Source: Brevibacterium mcbrellneri ATCC 49030 (GTDB taxonomy: Bacteria > Actinomycetota > Actinomycetes > Actinomycetales > Brevibacteriaceae). Taken from it: a stretch of DNA of 64,000 bases. The notes beneath the pieces are model-generated. The model had not been told where the DNA came from. It saw only the letters and a list, made by a program, of their open reading frames with translations, and did no database searches. Numbering within the stretch: the first letter of the stretch is position 1; each line of letters starts with the position of its first letter. The position numbers and the translations under genes were made by a program. The stretch covers positions 1 to 64,000 of the forward strand of contig NZ_ADNU01000016.1 in assembly GCF_000178455.1 (NCBI RefSeq), given 5' to 3'. Shown in pieces: positions 27,030 to 36,691 of the stretch.

Positions 27030-27715
27030 CCACTATCCCGGTGATTGGGAAGAAGCGCGGGATCCACACTGCCGTAAAAGTGGGTTTCGGAATAGTTGCA
27101 GGACTGGTGCTCATTGTCTGCCTCATGTTCTTCACACCCATCATGGGTCTCAAAGACGTAAGTGTAGAAACCGGTGATTTGACTCCAGGAGATGAGGTGC
27201 GCGCTTTTGTGCTCGAACAAGAAACAGGGCGGCCACTTCCCAGAATTTCGATGACGGGACTTTCGCGCGATATCCGAGAGAAATTCACCAAGTCTGAATA
27301 TGTCAGTGTGAGGTGGTCCGGTATCAACACTTTGCACGTCACGGTCACGGATAAAGAACCCGTCGCTGCATTTAAAACCAGCAATGGTTGGGTGAGGTAC
27401 TCATCGCATGGCGAAGAGATCGATGTGGTCCAAAACGACCCCGATCTGGTCAACATTCGCGGCGGAAGCCCAGGTGGAATTGAACAGGCCCTCATCGTGG
27501 TTCAACATGTGCCGGACCTTTCGCGTGTCGAATCCGTCGAAGCACAAAAAGAAAATGACATCACAGTGGTGGTGACGCACGAAGAGTCGACGCGCCAAAT
27601 CCGAGTGGGGGACTCCAGCAACATCGAGAAGAAGTTTGACGTTGCCTTTAAACTCCTCGAACACTCGAAAGAGTACGTCGACGTTTCTACCCCAGATACT
27701 CCCGTTGCGCGCTAA
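27026..27715 (+). CDS. ftsQ: Cell division protein FtsQ
   Basis: A 229-aa bitopic protein: basic N terminus, a transmembrane helix at about 16-37, and an extracytoplasmic POTRA-like domain starting near LKDVSVETGDLTPG, followed by the FtsQ domain. It bridges divisome components and is short for the family. Position directly after murC and before ftsZ supports the call. The GTG start overlaps the murC stop. A 121-bp gap follows, in which I see no clear terminator or promoter. Confidence 0.92.
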   Translation: MTTIPVIGKKRGIHTAVKVGFGIVAGLVLIVCLMFFTPIMGLKDVSVETGDLTPGDEVRAFVLEQETGRPLPRISMTGLSRDIREKFTKSEYVSVRWSGINTLHVTVTDKEPVAAFKTSNGWVRYSSHGEEIDVVQNDPDLVNIRGGSPGGIEQALIVVQHVPDLSRVESVEAQKENDITVVVTHEESTRQIRVGDSSNIEKKFDVAFKLLEHSKEYVDVSTPDTPVAR

Positions 27716-27836
27716 AGTTGAATCCAGATCCACACGGCTTGAACGACACACCGGGGCGGTAGTTGCGCGAGCCCGTGAGTGGCAATAGCGTCAAGACAAA
27801 GACACCTGTCCCTTAAGCGTCGAAAGAGGAACCGAC

Positions 27837-28988
27837 TTGGCTGAATACCCTCAATCCGGAGCAGACATCAAGGTCGCTGGAACCGGTGGCGGTGGTGTTA
27901 ACGCTGTACAGCGCATGATCGACGTGGGCCTCCGCGGTGTCGAATTCATCGCGATCAACACTGACGCCCAAGCGCTCGTGCTGTCAGAAGCTGACACCAA
28001 ACTCGAAATTGGTCGCGAACTTACTCGCGGCCTCGGAGCCGGCGCCGACCCCGAAATTGGGCGCAAAGCAGCCGAAGACTCCGAAGAAGCAATCCAGGAA
28101 GCACTCGAAGGTGCCGACATGGTGTTCGTCACCGCCGGTGAAGGTGGAGGAACAGGAACCGGTGCGGCTCCAGTTGTTGCTCGTATCGCACGTTCGCTGG
28201 GTGCTTTGACGATCGGTGTTGTTACTCGCCCCTTCACGTTTGAAGGACGTCGCCGTTCAGCGCAGGCAGAAGCCGGAATCGAAGCGCTTCGAAAAGAAGT
28301 CGACACGCTGATCGTTATTCCGAACGACCGCCTTCTCACGATTTCTGACCGCAACGTTTCAGTCGTCGAAGCATTCAAATCGGCTGACGAAGTTCTGCGC
28401 TCCGGTGTTCAGGGCATCACCGACCTCATCTCTACCCCAGGCATGATCAACCTCGACTTCGCAGACGTGAAGTCAGTCATGCAAGACGCGGGAACAGCGC
28501 TCATGGGAATCGGTTCGGCAGTTGGTGAAGACCGCGCTGTCAAGGCAGCCGAAGCGGCCATTGCTTCACCGCTTCTGGAAGCCAGCATCGAAGGTGCGCA
28601 CGGAGTCCTCCTTTCCATCCAGGGTGGCACCGACCTCGGTCTGTTCGAAGTCAACGAAGCTGCCCGCCTGGTGCAGGAAGCTGCCCACCCGGAAGCCAAC
28701 ATCATTTTCGGTACGGTTATCGACTCCAACCTGGGCGACGAATGCCGCATAACCGTAATCGCTGCAGGCTTCGACGTCCCAGTGAGCGAAACTCAGGCGG
28801 CAGCCCCGGCGGTCGCATCGCAAGAGGCGACTCCCACCTCGGACGTCCCTTCCGAGGAAGCGGAAGAGCGTCCAGCTCCCGCTCAACCAGAGGCCCCTGC
28901 CGAAGCTCCTCCAGTTCCGGAGTCTCTTCCGGAAGAACGCACCAAGAACTTCGATAACAACATCGAAATTCCGGACTTCCTGAAGTAA
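27837..28988 (+). CDS. ftsZ: Cell division GTPase FtsZ
   Basis: A 383-aa tubulin homologue that forms the Z ring. The start is a TTG preceded by AGAGGAA. The GTP-binding tubulin signature [11 protein letters not shown], the T7-type loop [11 protein letters not shown] and the core fold are complete. A Pro/Glu/Ala-rich linker leads to the conserved C-terminal peptide [11 protein letters not shown], the docking site for SepF and other partners encoded nearby. Confidence 0.98.
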   Translation: MAEYPQSGADIKVAGTGGGGVNAVQRMIDVGLRGVEFIAINTDAQALVLSEADTKLEIGRELTRGLGAGADPEIGRKAAEDSEEAIQEALEGADMVFVTAGEGGGTGTGAAPVVARIARSLGALTIGVVTRPFTFEGRRRSAQAEAGIEALRKEVDTLIVIPNDRLLTISDRNVSVVEAFKSADEVLRSGVQGITDLISTPGMINLDFADVKSVMQDAGTALMGIGSAVGEDRAVKAAEAAIASPLLEASIEGAHGVLLSIQGGTDLGLFEVNEAARLVQEAAHPEANIIFGTVIDSNLGDECRITVIAAGFDVPVSETQAAAPAVASQEATPTSDVPSEEAEERPAPAQPEAPAEAPPVPESLPEERTKNFDNNIEIPDFLK

Positions 28989-28990
28989 CC

Positions 28991-29776
28991 GTGCTCTACA
29001 GCCGTTTCGTCCTCCCTAGTAGTCAGGCGCGCGCACATGTCGCCGTCACCGACCGCTGGGGAGGTTTCAGTTCAACCCCTTTCAGTAGCCTGAACCTGGC
29101 GCTGCATGTGGGGGATGACGAAACCGTGGTGGCAGCCAACCGAGGAATCGTAGCGAACACGCTGGGGCTCAACCCAGAAGCCTTGCGGTTTGTGGACCAG
29201 GTGCACGGAAGCCGTGTCATTGCGTGGGATGAAAACGGCGCATATGACCCGCTGACGGGGGATCGCACGGACTCGGTGACCGCGGACGCACACGTGACAA
29301 AAACTCCTGGTTTGGGGTTGGTCGTCATGGTCGCTGATTGCGTTCCGGTGATGTTTGCTGATCCCGAGGCGGGAGTTGTTGGTACTGCGCACGCGGGGCG
29401 GGCTGGAATGGTTGACGGGGTCGTGTCTGCGACTGTGGCTGCGATGCGTGAGTTGGGAGCTTCCCAGATCCAGGTGGCTATTGGGCCGTCTATTTGCCCT
29501 CGTTGTTACGAAGTGCCGGCTGATATGCGTGATCAAGTTGGGAGCGTTGAACCGGTGACGGCCTCCGTTTCACGTGAAGGCACTCCGGCTATCGATGTGG
29601 CCGCGGGAGTTGCGGAACAAGCGGCCCGAGAAGGCTGTGAAATTGTCGACTTCTCCAGTACGTGTACACGTGAGTCCTCCGACCTGTTTTCATACAGAAA
29701 AGATGCCGTCACTGGGCGGTTCGGGGCACTTGTGTGGTTAGAAGAAATGGCGACACACCCACTCAAAGACGCGTAA
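28991..29776 (+). CDS. pgeF: Multicopper-oxidase-like PgeF/LACC1 family protein (YlmD)
   Basis: A 261-aa protein of the YfiH/LACC1 family. Metal-ligand motifs are visible: DQVHGSRV, MVADCVPVMF and GTAHAGRAGM, with SICPRCYEV later. E. coli PgeF edits a mis-made cell wall precursor carrying L-Ser, and LACC1 homologues process purine nucleosides; either could apply. It starts at a GTG two bases after ftsZ. In many Gram-positive bacteria it is followed by ylmE, which is missing here. Confidence 0.9.
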   Translation: MLYSRFVLPSSQARAHVAVTDRWGGFSSTPFSSLNLALHVGDDETVVAANRGIVANTLGLNPEALRFVDQVHGSRVIAWDENGAYDPLTGDRTDSVTADAHVTKTPGLGLVVMVADCVPVMFADPEAGVVGTAHAGRAGMVDGVVSATVAAMRELGASQIQVAIGPSICPRCYEVPADMRDQVGSVEPVTASVSREGTPAIDVAAGVAEQAAREGCEIVDFSSTCTRESSDLFSYRKDAVTGRFGALVWLEEMATHPLKDA

Positions 29777-29834
29777 CTACGCATGAGCTCCGGTACCTTC
29801 AAAAGGTGAGGGAACTTAACCACGAGGAGGGCTA

Positions 29835-30323
29835 ATGTCCACCCTGAAGAAAATCGGCAACTACTTCGGTTTCGGTGAAGAAGAAGCATACAACACTGAA
29901 CCACGTCACGAACGCAACTCTCAGTACGAAGCAAGCGAGTACGAAGCTCCTGTGTACGAAGAGGAAGAGCAGGAAGAGCCGGCTGACGTGACGCCCATCC
30001 GTTCTTCTGTCCGCCCAGTAGAAACGGCATCACCTGCGAACATGTCTAACATTCACGTGATCCACCCACGTAGCTACAACGACGCAAAAGCGATCGGAAC
30101 GGCTTTCCGCGACGGGATTCCTGTCGTCATGAACTTGACCGCAATGGACGAAGCCAACGCAAAGCGACTTGTTGACTTCTCTGCAGGTTTGATTTTTGGT
30201 TTGCACGGATCGATTTCCAAAGTTACCAATAATGTGTTCTTGCTGACGCCTGCCAATGTTGAAGTTGGCGAAGAAACTGATTCGGTAGCAAAAACACAGG
30301 CGAGCTTTTTTAACCAGAGCTAA
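29835..30323 (+). CDS. sepF: Cell division protein SepF
   Basis: A 162-aa protein with a short amphipathic N-terminal membrane-binding helix ([14 protein letters not shown]), an acidic linker and the C-terminal SepF domain (about 70-155), with [20 protein letters not shown] and [13 protein letters not shown]. SepF tethers FtsZ to the membrane and is the main FtsZ anchor in actinobacteria lacking FtsA. A strong ribosome binding site GAGGAGGG precedes the ATG. Confidence 0.96.
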   Translation: MSTLKKIGNYFGFGEEEAYNTEPRHERNSQYEASEYEAPVYEEEEQEEPADVTPIRSSVRPVETASPANMSNIHVIHPRSYNDAKAIGTAFRDGIPVVMNLTAMDEANAKRLVDFSAGLIFGLHGSISKVTNNVFLLTPANVEVGEETDSVAKTQASFFNQS

Positions 30324-30341
30324 TTCGTGATTGTTCCCTCT

Positions 30342-30377
30342 GACGGGCTACCGTATACGGTGGTCCGTCAATTTTTT
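30342..30377 (+). terminator. Intrinsic terminator or attenuator between sepF and yggT
   Basis: GACGGGCTACCGT (30342-30354) pairs with ACGGTGGTCCGTC (30357-30369), with two G-U pairs and a tight TATA turn; six T residues follow at 30372-30377. It ends just before the yggT ribosome binding site at about 30382, leaving no room for a downstream promoter. Confidence 0.7.
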
Positions 30378-30391
30378 CTGAAAGAGGTCTC

Positions 30392-30691
30392 GTGGCGATA
30401 GTCCTACAGATTCTTGCGTGGCTTTTGTCTCTGTATGTGTACGTACTGATCGGACGTGTCATTATCGATCTCATTCAAATCTTTGCCCGGGACTGGCGCC
30501 CAACCGGTGTGGTGCTGGTGCTGTGTGAAACTATCTACACCCTCACCGATCCTCCAGTGCAGGCGATTCGGAAAGTTATTCCTCCCCTTCGCTTGGGAAA
30601 CGTGGCGATTGACCTGGGGTTTATCCTCTTATTTATTGGGGTTCAGATGCTTTCGAGATTTCTCTTCGTGCTCTCGACTCAGGTAGGTTAG
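30392..30691 (+). CDS. YggT family membrane protein (YlmG)
   Basis: A 99-aa protein with two transmembrane helices (about 3-25 and 70-93) and the conserved intervening region LTDPPVQAIRKVIPPLRLG. YggT/YlmG proteins lie next to sepF and divIVA in Gram-positive bacteria and affect division or nucleoid and plastid distribution, with no known activity. It starts at a GTG with AAAGAGG upstream and lies right after a terminator-like hairpin. Confidence 0.92.
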   Translation: MAIVLQILAWLLSLYVYVLIGRVIIDLIQIFARDWRPTGVVLVLCETIYTLTDPPVQAIRKVIPPLRLGNVAIDLGFILLFIGVQMLSRFLFVLSTQVG

Positions 30692-30710
30692 ACTGACTTC
30701 AAATGATGAC

Positions 30711-30742
30711 TTGACACATTCATGCTGGTGGTGCGGTATTGT
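30711..30742 (+). promoter_or_regulatory. Possible divIVA promoter
   Basis: A consensus -35 hexamer TTGACA lies at 30711-30716. The best -10-like hexamer, TATTGT, is at 30737-30742, giving a 20-bp spacing that is longer than ideal. The location, 50 bp before the divIVA ATG and after yggT, fits a separate promoter for this abundant protein. Confidence 0.4.
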
Positions 30743-30792
30743 GGCAGTGATCATCGAAATAAGTATTTGTACGCACAACCGAAGGTGGCCAC

Positions 30793-31548
30793 ATGGCTCT
30801 TACGCCTGAAGACGTAGTCAACAAACAGTTCCAGCACGTTAAATTCCGTGAGGGATATGACGTAGACCAGGTCGACGACTTCCTCGACGAGGTAGTCGTT
30901 GAGCTGCGTCGTTTGAACGAAGAGAATGATTCGCTTCGTCGGAAACTGTCTGTGGCTGAGCAGCGTGTAGCTGAACTCGAAGCCAAGGGCTCACAGGGTG
31001 AAGACGTGAACGCTACCCAGGCCATGCCAGCTGCCATGGGTGCTCCTAAGAAGGACGAGGCTAAGCCTGTCGTCCCTCCTCAGCAACCAGCCGCTAAGGC
31101 AGGTGAAGAAACTCAGGTCGCACCTGCAGTTGCGACTCCTGTTGCTAAGCCAGCAGCCGCTCCGGCTGCACCTGCTGCAAGCGCTACCGCACCCGCCGCA
31201 GCCCCAGTATCTAGCGACAAGGACGCTCACGGCCTGATTGCGCTGGCACAGCGCGTTCACGACGAGTACGTTGCTGAAGGTGAGAAGACCCGTGATCGCC
31301 TGATCGGCGAAGCGAAGAAGAGGGCTGCTGATATCGTTTCCGAAGCTCAGAATAAGCGTGACGAAACCCTGCAGCAGCTCGAATTGCAGAAGGTCAACTT
31401 GGAGAAGGACATCGACGGCCTGCAGAACTTCGAACGCCAGTACCGTACCCGTCTCAAGAGCTACCTCAGCGACCAGTTGCGTGCCCTCGAAAGCTCTGGA
31501 TCACTCGCACCGGAAACCCTTTCGCAGAACACCAACCAGTCCCTGTAA
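30793..31548 (+). CDS. divIVA: DivIVA (Wag31-type) polar growth protein
   Basis: A 251-aa coiled-coil protein. The N-terminal DivIVA domain has TPEDVVNKQFQHVKFREGYD and VDDFLDEVVVELRRLNEEN, which binds curved membrane. A Pro/Ala-rich linker (about 75-140) is followed by a second coiled coil (about 145-235). In actinobacteria it marks the poles and organises wall synthesis; the Mycobacterium homologue is phosphorylated by PASTA kinases, one of which is encoded upstream in this window. AAGGTGG precedes the ATG. Confidence 0.96.
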   Translation: MALTPEDVVNKQFQHVKFREGYDVDQVDDFLDEVVVELRRLNEENDSLRRKLSVAEQRVAELEAKGSQGEDVNATQAMPAAMGAPKKDEAKPVVPPQQPAAKAGEETQVAPAVATPVAKPAAAPAAPAASATAPAAAPVSSDKDAHGLIALAQRVHDEYVAEGEKTRDRLIGEAKKRAADIVSEAQNKRDETLQQLELQKVNLEKDIDGLQNFERQYRTRLKSYLSDQLRALESSGSLAPETLSQNTNQSL

Positions 31549-31586
31549 CGTCAGGGTCCGTGTGTAGTCTTTGACACAAACACGTT

Positions 31587-31620
31587 AAACGCACCGCACG
31601 TTTCGGCGTGCGGTGCGTTT
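31587..31620 (+). terminator. Strong intrinsic terminator after divIVA
   Basis: A perfect 14-bp stem, AAACGCACCGCACG (31587-31600) and its complement (31607-31620), encloses the loop TTTCGG and ends in TTT, followed by GTATATTC. It lies 38 bp after the divIVA stop and closes the division cluster. Confidence 0.9.
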
Positions 31621-31666
31621 GTATATTCTAAGATCAAACCTGATAAAGAGCCCTAAGGAGAACTAC

Positions 31667-32161
31667 GTGAGCACTCGAGCTGTGACGCTGTATGCACTCG
31701 CACTAGGTGTCATTGCGATCGATCAGCTCACAAAGGTTCTCGCAGTGAAGTTCCTGCAAGGCGAGCCACGCATTGCCATTGTGGGCGATTTTGTTGGACT
31801 CACGTTCCTCCGCAACCCCGGAGCGGCTTTCGGTCTTGGTTCGGGGGCCACCTGGGTCTTTTCCGTCATCGCGATAGCGGTGTTTGCTGTCATCGTGTTT
31901 ATTTCGCGGAAACTTGCTTCGACGTGGTGGGCGATCGGTTTGGGGTTGCTATTAGGCGGTCTGACGGGAAACCTAATCGACAGGTTTTTCCGCATGCCAG
32001 CCAACGGGGAAGTTCCGCAGTTCATGCACGGAGCGGTTGTCGATTTCATTGATTTGTACTTTTTTGTGTGCAACATTGCTGATATCGCAATTACCGGTGC
32101 AGCCGTCCTTATCGCACTCCTGACACTCAAAGGAACCAGTATCGACGGGAGGGAAGAATAG
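31667..32161 (+). CDS. lspA: Lipoprotein signal peptidase II
   Basis: A 164-aa membrane aspartyl peptidase with four transmembrane helices. Conserved elements are [10 protein letters not shown], the [10 protein letters not shown] motif and the catalytic aspartates in GNLIDRFF and [10 protein letters not shown]. It removes signal peptides from prolipoproteins, such as the amidase lipoprotein encoded here at 45934-46782. I used the GTG at 31667 because AAGGAG precedes it; the frame is open back to 31613, inside the terminator. Its last base is the first base of the next gene's GTG. Confidence 0.95.
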   Translation: MSTRAVTLYALALGVIAIDQLTKVLAVKFLQGEPRIAIVGDFVGLTFLRNPGAAFGLGSGATWVFSVIAIAVFAVIVFISRKLASTWWAIGLGLLLGGLTGNLIDRFFRMPANGEVPQFMHGAVVDFIDLYFFVCNIADIAITGAAVLIALLTLKGTSIDGREE

Positions 32162-33087
32162 TGGAACGCTCAATTCTGGTGCCCGAAGGGCTTGAAGGCG
32201 AGCGCGTCGACACCGCACTGTCGCGTCTCCTTGGCCTCTCCCGCTCGGTCGCTGCTGGAATGGCCGAAAGCGGCGACGTTGAAGTCGACGGAGTTAAAGT
32301 TCCCAAATCGATGCGCGTGACGACGGGTGCACGCATCGACGTGACCATGCCCAAACCCAAAGAACCGCTCTCAATCGTGGCAGAACCAGTCCCGGGAATG
32401 AACGTCATCTATGATGACGACGCTTTTGTGGTTGTCGACAAACCCGTGGGCGTTGCAGCACACGCAGCAGCTGGGTGGTCGGGCCCCACCGTGATAGGCG
32501 GACTTGCCGCGGCCGGATACCAGATTGCCACCTCGGGAGCGGCGGAACGACAGGGGATCGTACACCGCCTGGATGTGGGCACCTCGGGAGTCATGGTGGT
32601 CGCCAAAGGCGAACACGCCTACTCCGTTCTGAAACGGGCCTTTAAAAACCGTACCGTCGACAAGACCTACCACGCGCTCGTCCAGGGACTCCCAGACCCC
32701 GTCGTGGGCACAATCGAAGCCCCCATTGGGCGCCACCCACGCAAAGACGGCCTTTACGCGGTACGCACAGACGGCAAACACGCGGTCACTCACTACGAAG
32801 TGCTGGAAGCGTACAGGTCGGCCTCGCTTGTCGAGGTCAAGCTTGAGACCGGACGTACCCACCAAATCCGTGTGCACATGTCCGCAACCAAGCGGCCCTG
32901 CTGCGGCGACCTTCCCTACGGGGCAGACCCAGTGCTGGCGCAAAAACTCGGACTCAACCGCCAGTGGCTCCACGCCGTCAAACTTGGTTTTGAGCACCCC
33001 GAAACCGGAGAATATGTTGAGTTCGAATCGGACTATCCAGAGGATCTAGCAACCGCGCTCGAACGTCTACGAGCAGCACAGTGGTGA
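32161..33087 (+). CDS. RluA-family pseudouridine synthase
   Basis: A 308-aa enzyme that converts uridine to pseudouridine in rRNA. An N-terminal S4 RNA-binding domain (about 12-75) is followed by the catalytic domain with the [15 protein letters not shown] motif, whose aspartate is catalytic, and the [13 protein letters not shown] motif. It belongs to the RluA/RluC/RluD group; the RluD-type identity is usual for this lspA-neighbour but the exact target site cannot be read from sequence. The GTG start overlaps the lspA stop by one base. Confidence 0.93.
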   Translation: MERSILVPEGLEGERVDTALSRLLGLSRSVAAGMAESGDVEVDGVKVPKSMRVTTGARIDVTMPKPKEPLSIVAEPVPGMNVIYDDDAFVVVDKPVGVAAHAAAGWSGPTVIGGLAAAGYQIATSGAAERQGIVHRLDVGTSGVMVVAKGEHAYSVLKRAFKNRTVDKTYHALVQGLPDPVVGTIEAPIGRHPRKDGLYAVRTDGKHAVTHYEVLEAYRSASLVEVKLETGRTHQIRVHMSATKRPCCGDLPYGADPVLAQKLGLNRQWLHAVKLGFEHPETGEYVEFESDYPEDLATALERLRAAQW

Positions 33088-33092
33088 GGTAA

Positions 33093-36000
33093 TTGGCTGA
33101 CGACTTCGTACATCTGCACGTTCACACCGAGTACTCCATGCTCGACGGGGCGGCTCGCCTGGGCGACCTCATGGCAGCGACCAACGAATTGGGAATGCGA
33201 GCGTTGGCCACCACCGACCACGGCTACCTGTTCGGCGCTTTCGACTTCTGGAACCAAGCAACCAAAGCCGGTATCAAACCCATCATTGGTGTCGAAGCCT
33301 ATGTGACCCCCGGAACCGCCAGGAACGACAAAACGGTCGTCAAATGGCGCACCGACGAATCACAGCGCTCCGACGACGTGTCAGGAGGTGGGCGCTACAC
33401 GCACATGACCCTCCTATCGCGCAACAACCGAGGCATGCAGAACCTGTTCAAAGCGTCCTCACTGGCCTCCTTGGACTCCGCATTGGGGAACCGTCCGCGT
33501 TTAGACCGGGAACTCTTGCAGAACTATTCGAATGGCCTCATCGCAACCACGGGATGCCCGTCAGGTGAAGTCCAGACACGTCTGAGGCTGGGCCAGTACG
33601 AAGAAGCTCGCAAAGCAGCGGGGGAGTACCGCGAAATCTTTGGAGCAGACTACTACTTCTGTGAACTCATGGACCACGGACTCGAAATTGAACGCCGAGT
33701 CACCAAGGACCTGTTGCGACTGGCTAAAGAACTCAACCTGCCTCTCGTCGCCACGAACGACTTGCACTACACACACGAATCAGACGCCACAGCGCACGAA
33801 GCTCTGCTGGCCCTACAGTCTGGGTCCAAGCTGCTCGAACCCACCTATGAACAAGGTGGAAGCAGGTTCGCGTTCTCTGGCACCGGGTACTACCTCAAGT
33901 CGCCGGCTGAAATGCGACATCTGTTCAAAGAACTGCCTGAAGCATGTGACAACACGCTTAAAATTGCGGACATGTGCGAAGTGTCTTTTGACACCAGCGC
34001 GAACTACATGCCCAAGTTCCCAACGCCAGAAGGCGAAGACGAAACGTCGTGGCTCATCAAAGAAGTGGACAAAGGTCTCCACTACCGGTATCCACAGGGC
34101 ATCCCCGATGAGGTGCGCAAACAAGCCGACTACGAACTCGACATCATCATCAAAATGGGCTTCCCCGGCTACTTCTTGGTGGTCGCCGACTTCATCAACT
34201 GGTCCAAGGACAACGGGATCCGCGTGGGCCCAGGTCGTGGGTCTGGAGCGGGTTCAATGGTGGCGTACGCGATGCGTATCACCGACCTCGACCCCCTTCA
34301 ACACGGCCTGATCTTTGAACGGTTCCTCAACCCGGAACGTGTGTCCATGCCGGACTTCGATGTCGACTTTGACGACCGCCGACGCTCCGAGGTCATCGAC
34401 TATGTGACACAGAAATACGGTTCCGAATACGTCGCCATGATCGTGACGTACGGAACCATCAAGACCAAACAGGCACTCAAAGACGCTGCTCGTGTGCTTG
34501 GGCATCCGTTCTCCATGGGTGAAGAACTCACAAAAGCCCTCCCACCTGCCGCAATGGCAAAGGACATTCCCCTTACCGACATCGAAAACCCGGAAGCACC
34601 TCGGTATAACGAAGCCGGCGACTTCCGTAACCTGCTCGCCACCAATGAGCAGGCCCGCGAAGTATTTGAAACCGCCCGAGGTCTCGAAGGGCTGAAGCGG
34701 CAGTGGGGAGTTCACGCGGCCGGCGTCATCATGTCCTCCGAGCCCATTATTGATGTCATCCCCATCATGCGGCGCTTCCAAGACGGCCAGGTGATCACCC
34801 AGTTTGATTACCCCACCTCGGAAGGGTTGGGGCTTATCAAGATGGACTTCTTGGGCCTGCGAAACCTCACTATCATTTCGGATGCTCTTGAGAATATTCA
34901 ACGCAACCGCGATGTGGAGATCGACCTTGAGCGTTTGGAGCTTGACGACGAAGACACGTATAAGCTTCTGGCGCGCGGGGACACACTGGGCGTGTTCCAG
35001 CTCGACGGAGGGGGCCTGCAGGGGCTTTTGAGGCTCATGCAACCGGACAACTTCGAAGACATTTCCGCAACCTTGGCGCTGTACCGCCCTGGGCCCATGG
35101 GCGCGGACTCGCACACGAACTACGCCAAGCGTAAAAACGGTTTACAAGAAATCACGCCGATCCACCCTGAGCTTGCCGAACCGCTCAAGGAAATCCTGGA
35201 CACCACGTACGGTCTGATCATCTACCAGGAACAGGTGATGGCGATCGCGCAGAAGGTGGCCGGGTACTCATTGGGCCAGGCAGATATTTTGCGCCGTGCG
35301 ATGGGTAAGAAGAAAAAGGCCGAACTGGACAAACAGCAGGTCGGGTTCTTTGGGGGCATGAAGGAGCGCGGATACTCCGAAGAGGCCGCCCAGGCTCTGT
35401 GGGACATCTTGCTGCCGTTCTCCGACTACGCGTTCAACAAGGCCCACTCCGCTGCGTATGGTGTGGTGTCGTACTGGACGGCGTACCTAAAAGCCCACTA
35501 TCCGGCCGAGTACATGGCCGCACTTCTGACGAGTGTGGGCGACAACAAGGACAAACTGGCGGTGTACTTGGGTGAGTGCCGCAAGATGCACATTACGGTT
35601 CTGCCGCCAGATGTGAACGAATCTGAACTGAACTTCACACCTGTTGGGAATGACATTCGCTTTGGTATGGGAGCAGTGCGCAACGTGGGTCACAACGTGG
35701 TTGACGGCATTGTGGAATCGCGTACCGAAAAGGGCGCGTTCACGTCGTTCTCTGATTTTCTTGACAAGGTTCCGTCGCATGTATGCAACAAGCGTACGGT
35801 GGAGTCGTTGATTAAGTCCGGCGCATTTGACTCCCTGGGGCACACCCGCAGGGCGTTGGTGGAGATCCACGAAGAAGCCGTTGATTCAGTAGTAGGAGTG
35901 AAGCGCCAGGAAGCAGCCGGTCAGTTCGATCTTTTTGCTGGCTTAGGTGGTGATGACGCCGCGAGCTTTTCAGTTCCGATCCCTGACCGCGTGGAGTGGG

Positions 36001-36629
36001 ATAAGAAAGAGAAGCTGGCCTTTGAGCGCGAGATGATTGGGCTGTACGTTTCTGACCACCCGTTGAACGGACTTGAGGGAGTCATCGCCTCTGAGTCTGA
36101 TCTGCCTCTTGTGGATCTCATCAGTCAGGGACGGTCCGAAGGTTCCACTATTACGGTGTGTGGCATGATCACGTCGTTGGTGCGGAGAGTGTCCAAGAAC
36201 TCGGGGCGTCCGTACGCGATTGTTACGATCGAAGACTTGGAAGCCTCAATTGAGGTTCTGTTCTTTGGCGATGTGTATGAACCTGTTGCTGACATACTCA
36301 CAAGTGACTTGGTTGTGACGATTCGTGGACGTGTCAAACAGTCTGAGGACCGGCCCATTAGCTTGATGGCGCAGTCCGTGACTCTTCCAGACATTTCCAA
36401 CGCTTCTGGTACTCCATTGCAGCTGACGATCCCGCTGGATCGTGCAACTGAGGGCACTATTGAGGAACTGGACGAGATCCTGCGTGCGAACCCCGGGCCC
36501 ACTGAAGTACGAGTCAACGTATTGGAACCGGGTAAGCGGACATTGATTCGCTTGAACCGGCGGGTGGAAACTGGGCCCAGTCTCTTTGGAGATTTGAAGG
36601 CGCTGTTAGGGCCACGCTGTTTGGGCTGA
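33093..36629 (+). CDS. dnaE: DNA polymerase III alpha subunit
   Basis: A 1178-aa replicative polymerase of the DnaE1 type. In order: PHP domain (from FVHLHVHTEYSMLDGA), palm with the catalytic aspartates in MPDFDVDFDDRRR, thumb, fingers, a helix-hairpin-helix region with the PRALV-type end, an OB fold (about 1000-1090, ITVCGMITSLVRRVSK) and a C-terminal domain. Length is normal. The start is a TTG with GAGGT at five bases. It lies five bases after the pseudouridine synthase gene. Confidence 0.97.
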   Translation: MADDFVHLHVHTEYSMLDGAARLGDLMAATNELGMRALATTDHGYLFGAFDFWNQATKAGIKPIIGVEAYVTPGTARNDKTVVKWRTDESQRSDDVSGGGRYTHMTLLSRNNRGMQNLFKASSLASLDSALGNRPRLDRELLQNYSNGLIATTGCPSGEVQTRLRLGQYEEARKAAGEYREIFGADYYFCELMDHGLEIERRVTKDLLRLAKELNLPLVATNDLHYTHESDATAHEALLALQSGSKLLEPTYEQGGSRFAFSGTGYYLKSPAEMRHLFKELPEACDNTLKIADMCEVSFDTSANYMPKFPTPEGEDETSWLIKEVDKGLHYRYPQGIPDEVRKQADYELDIIIKMGFPGYFLVVADFINWSKDNGIRVGPGRGSGAGSMVAYAMRITDLDPLQHGLIFERFLNPERVSMPDFDVDFDDRRRSEVIDYVTQKYGSEYVAMIVTYGTIKTKQALKDAARVLGHPFSMGEELTKALPPAAMAKDIPLTDIENPEAPRYNEAGDFRNLLATNEQAREVFETARGLEGLKRQWGVHAAGVIMSSEPIIDVIPIMRRFQDGQVITQFDYPTSEGLGLIKMDFLGLRNLTIISDALENIQRNRDVEIDLERLELDDEDTYKLLARGDTLGVFQLDGGGLQGLLRLMQPDNFEDISATLALYRPGPMGADSHTNYAKRKNGLQEITPIHPELAEPLKEILDTTYGLIIYQEQVMAIAQKVAGYSLGQADILRRAMGKKKKAELDKQQVGFFGGMKERGYSEEAAQALWDILLPFSDYAFNKAHSAAYGVVSYWTAYLKAHYPAEYMAALLTSVGDNKDKLAVYLGECRKMHITVLPPDVNESELNFTPVGNDIRFGMGAVRNVGHNVVDGIVESRTEKGAFTSFSDFLDKVPSHVCNKRTVESLIKSGAFDSLGHTRRALVEIHEEAVDSVVGVKRQEAAGQFDLFAGLGGDDAASFSVPIPDRVEWDKKEKLAFEREMIGLYVSDHPLNGLEGVIASESDLPLVDLISQGRSEGSTITVCGMITSLVRRVSKNSGRPYAIVTIEDLEASIEVLFFGDVYEPVADILTSDLVVTIRGRVKQSEDRPISLMAQSVTLPDISNASGTPLQLTIPLDRATEGTIEELDEILRANPGPTEVRVNVLEPGKRTLIRLNRRVETGPSLFGDLKALLGPRCLG

Positions 36630-36679
36630 CGAGCCGTGTGTGAAAGCAGGGGCGCCGAGGTGTCGCTACGGTGCCTGAG

Positions 36680-36685
36680 TAGAAT
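36680..36685 (+). promoter_or_regulatory. Putative -10 element of leaderless hisD
   Basis: TAGAAT is followed after six bases by the hisD GTG start, and there is no ribosome binding site in between, so the mRNA would begin at or beside the start codon. The octamer CCGAGGTG (36655-36662), recurrent in this window, overlaps where a -35 element would lie. Confidence 0.5.
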
Positions 36686-36691
36686 GGCTGT

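Noticed and set aside
34254-35114. A 286-codon open frame on the minus strand inside dnaE
   Set aside because: It is entirely antisense to conserved polymerase motifs and has no start site signal.
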